From: Paenibacillus sp. ACRRY
Lineage (GTDB): Bacteria; Bacillota; Bacilli; Paenibacillales; Paenibacillaceae
Assembly (NCBI RefSeq): GCF_022346995.1
Contig: NZ_JAKRNM010000001.1
Coordinates: 682,001 to 746,000 of the forward strand
Length of the DNA: 64,000 bases
Direction of reading: 5' to 3'
Made by a program: the position numbers and the translations under genes. This document shows, one piece after another, positions 63,160 to 64,000 of the stretch. The notes below the pieces were generated by a model. It saw only the letters and a list, made by a program, of their open reading frames with translations, was not told the origin of the DNA and did not search any database. Position 1 is the stretch's first letter, and each line of letters begins with the position of its first letter.

Positions 63160-64000
63160 GTGACGTTGGAGGAGCTATACAGACAATATAAAAAGTTGTT
63201 GCTCACACTGGCTTACCAGATGACAGGAACATGGTCCGATGCGGAAGACGCTGTACAGGACGTTTTTATGAAAGTTTGCAATGGTAACCCGGCTGGTTTG
63301 ACCGAAGAACCAAAGGCGTATTTGTGTAAAATGGTCGTCAATCGCTGCCGTGACCTCTATAAATCAGCTCGTCGGCGGAGGGAACGCTACGTCGGAGAGT
63401 GGCTCCCCGAACCCGTTCCGACTTCAGAAGACGATCCGCTCAATTTCCTAGTCCGTGATGAGCTGCTATCCTATGCAGTCTTGGTACTGCTAGAGAAGCT
63501 TTCTCCAGTAGAAAGGGCAGTGTTCGTATTACGCGAGGCACTTGGTATCGAGTATGTCGGTATTGCCAAGATCATTGGTAAAAGCGAAGTGAACTGCAGG
63601 AAGATTTTCAGTCGGGCAAAGGAAAAGATGGGTATCAGTGGGGAACAGCGGAATGTAACCGAGACGGATAGAGAGGCGTGGGTTCGCAAGTTCGTTTCCG
63701 CGCTAGAGCAAAACAACACAGAGCAGGTTATTTGTATGCTAGCCGACGATGTTGTGCTTATCTCCGATGGGGGAGGAAAGGTCCTGGCCGCTATTCGACC
63801 AATCACATACCGCGATGCCGTTGCCAAATTCCTTTTTGGTACATTCCATAAATCATCCCAACATGAGGGCGGTATTCAGTTAGAGATGAGCGAGATCAAC
63901 GGTCAAATCGGACTCGTTATCCGTTTGAATGAGCAAGTTGATACGGTAGCGCTAATTCATGGCGAAGGATACTCAATTCACCACATTTATCTTATCCGAA
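63160..64000 (+). CDS. ECF41-type RNA polymerase sigma factor (cut by window end)
   Basis: The frame is open from GTG 63160 (GGAG eight bases before) to the right edge: at least 280 residues. Region 2 begins LYRQYKKLLLTLAYQMTGTW, then SDAEDAVQDVFMKV; region 4 is LLEKLSPVERAVFVLREALG. After residue 170 comes a SnoaL-like extension with DGGGKVLAAIRPI, the hallmark of ECF41 (SigJ) sigma factors. There is no anti-sigma gene; the fused extension regulates activity in this group. TGTCACA-16-CGTT ahead of the oxidoreductase suggests that it drives its own operon. Confidence 0.88.
   Translation, partial: MTLEELYRQYKKLLLTLAYQMTGTWSDAEDAVQDVFMKVCNGNPAGLTEEPKAYLCKMVVNRCRDLYKSARRRRERYVGEWLPEPVPTSEDDPLNFLVRDELLSYAVLVLLEKLSPVERAVFVLREALGIEYVGIAKIIGKSEVNCRKIFSRAKEKMGISGEQRNVTETDREAWVRKFVSALEQNNTEQVICMLADDVVLISDGGGKVLAAIRPITYRDAVAKFLFGTFHKSSQHEGGIQLEMSEINGQIGLVIRLNEQVDTVALIHGEGYSIHHIYLIR

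Noticed and set aside
1..64000. CRISPR arrays, tRNA or rRNA genes, phage genes, intact insertion sequences
   Set aside because: Looked for on both strands and none was seen; there are no regularly spaced repeats, transposase or integrase frames.

Overview
The window looks like chromosomal DNA of a Paenibacillus-type bacterium (Bacillota, Paenibacillaceae). The signs are a giant S-layer-anchored (SLH) surface protein, a YesM/YesN-type two-component system beside LplB/LplC-type sugar ABC permeases, a GH127 arabinofuranosidase, many AraC, TetR, MarR and HxlR regulators, copper-amine-oxidase-like 'stalk' proteins, strong Bacillus-type ribosome binding sites and many rho-independent terminators. 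I saw no rRNA, tRNA, CRISPR array, prophage or intact insertion sequence. The left third (about 1-18 kb) looks richer in G+C than the AT-rich, regulator-dense stretches around 19-23 kb and 43-48 kb; this is an impression by eye, not a calculation.

Layout. (1) 3-7009: one-directional catabolic operon: end of an NMT1/ThiY-type ABC binding protein, FAD-linked oxidase, CocE/NonD serine hydrolase, cupin, cytosine-deaminase-like amidohydrolase and gamma-glutamyltransferase, closed by two tandem terminators. The substrate is unknown. (2) 7354-18109: plant-glycan genes: GH127 beta-L-arabinofuranosidase, an AraC regulator and a 2438-residue secreted SLH protein. (3) 18428-23282: small regulator/enzyme/transporter genes, including a TetR-ketopantoate reductase divergent pair with a visible operator. 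(4) 23781-33528: sugar-uptake locus: YesM-like kinase, YesN-like regulator, two permeases, lipoprotein binding protein and a GH106-like glycosidase; direct repeats of TTTTTAAG lie before both transcription units. (5) 33756-43113: three membrane-anchored alpha/beta hydrolases, two tiny membrane proteins too short for routine gene calling, a TetR regulator, an OmpR-type two-component system and a MacB-like ABC exporter. Two promoters here share an identical 17-bp box (GTTTAT-N5-GTTTAT) placed 10 bp before the -10, which suggests one regulon. The third hydrolase is frameshifted. (6) 43381-44763: a decayed stalk-domain gene followed by an intact one. (7) 44883-47683: DoxX/MarR/HxlR/DsbA-fold island with three copies of the palindrome ACATGCTATAGCATGT. 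(8) 47901-53772: BCCT osmolyte transporter with a terminator in its own leader, pentapeptide protein, ferritin-like protein, histidine phosphatase, DUF421 protein, a polysaccharide deacetylase relic and a GlsB-type stress protein. (9) 53925-64000: second OmpR two-component system (kinase apparently starting at CTG), lipoproteins, quinone oxidoreductase, ABC-F protein, and an NDH-2-like oxidoreductase with an ECF41-type sigma factor cut by the window end; the oxidoreductase is preceded by a good match to the ECF41 promoter.

The clearest candidates for something undescribed are the hydrolase/microprotein/two-component/exporter locus (34.7-43.1 kb) and the unassigned catabolic operon at the left end. 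Functions beyond family level are inference. Positions of motifs were read by eye.
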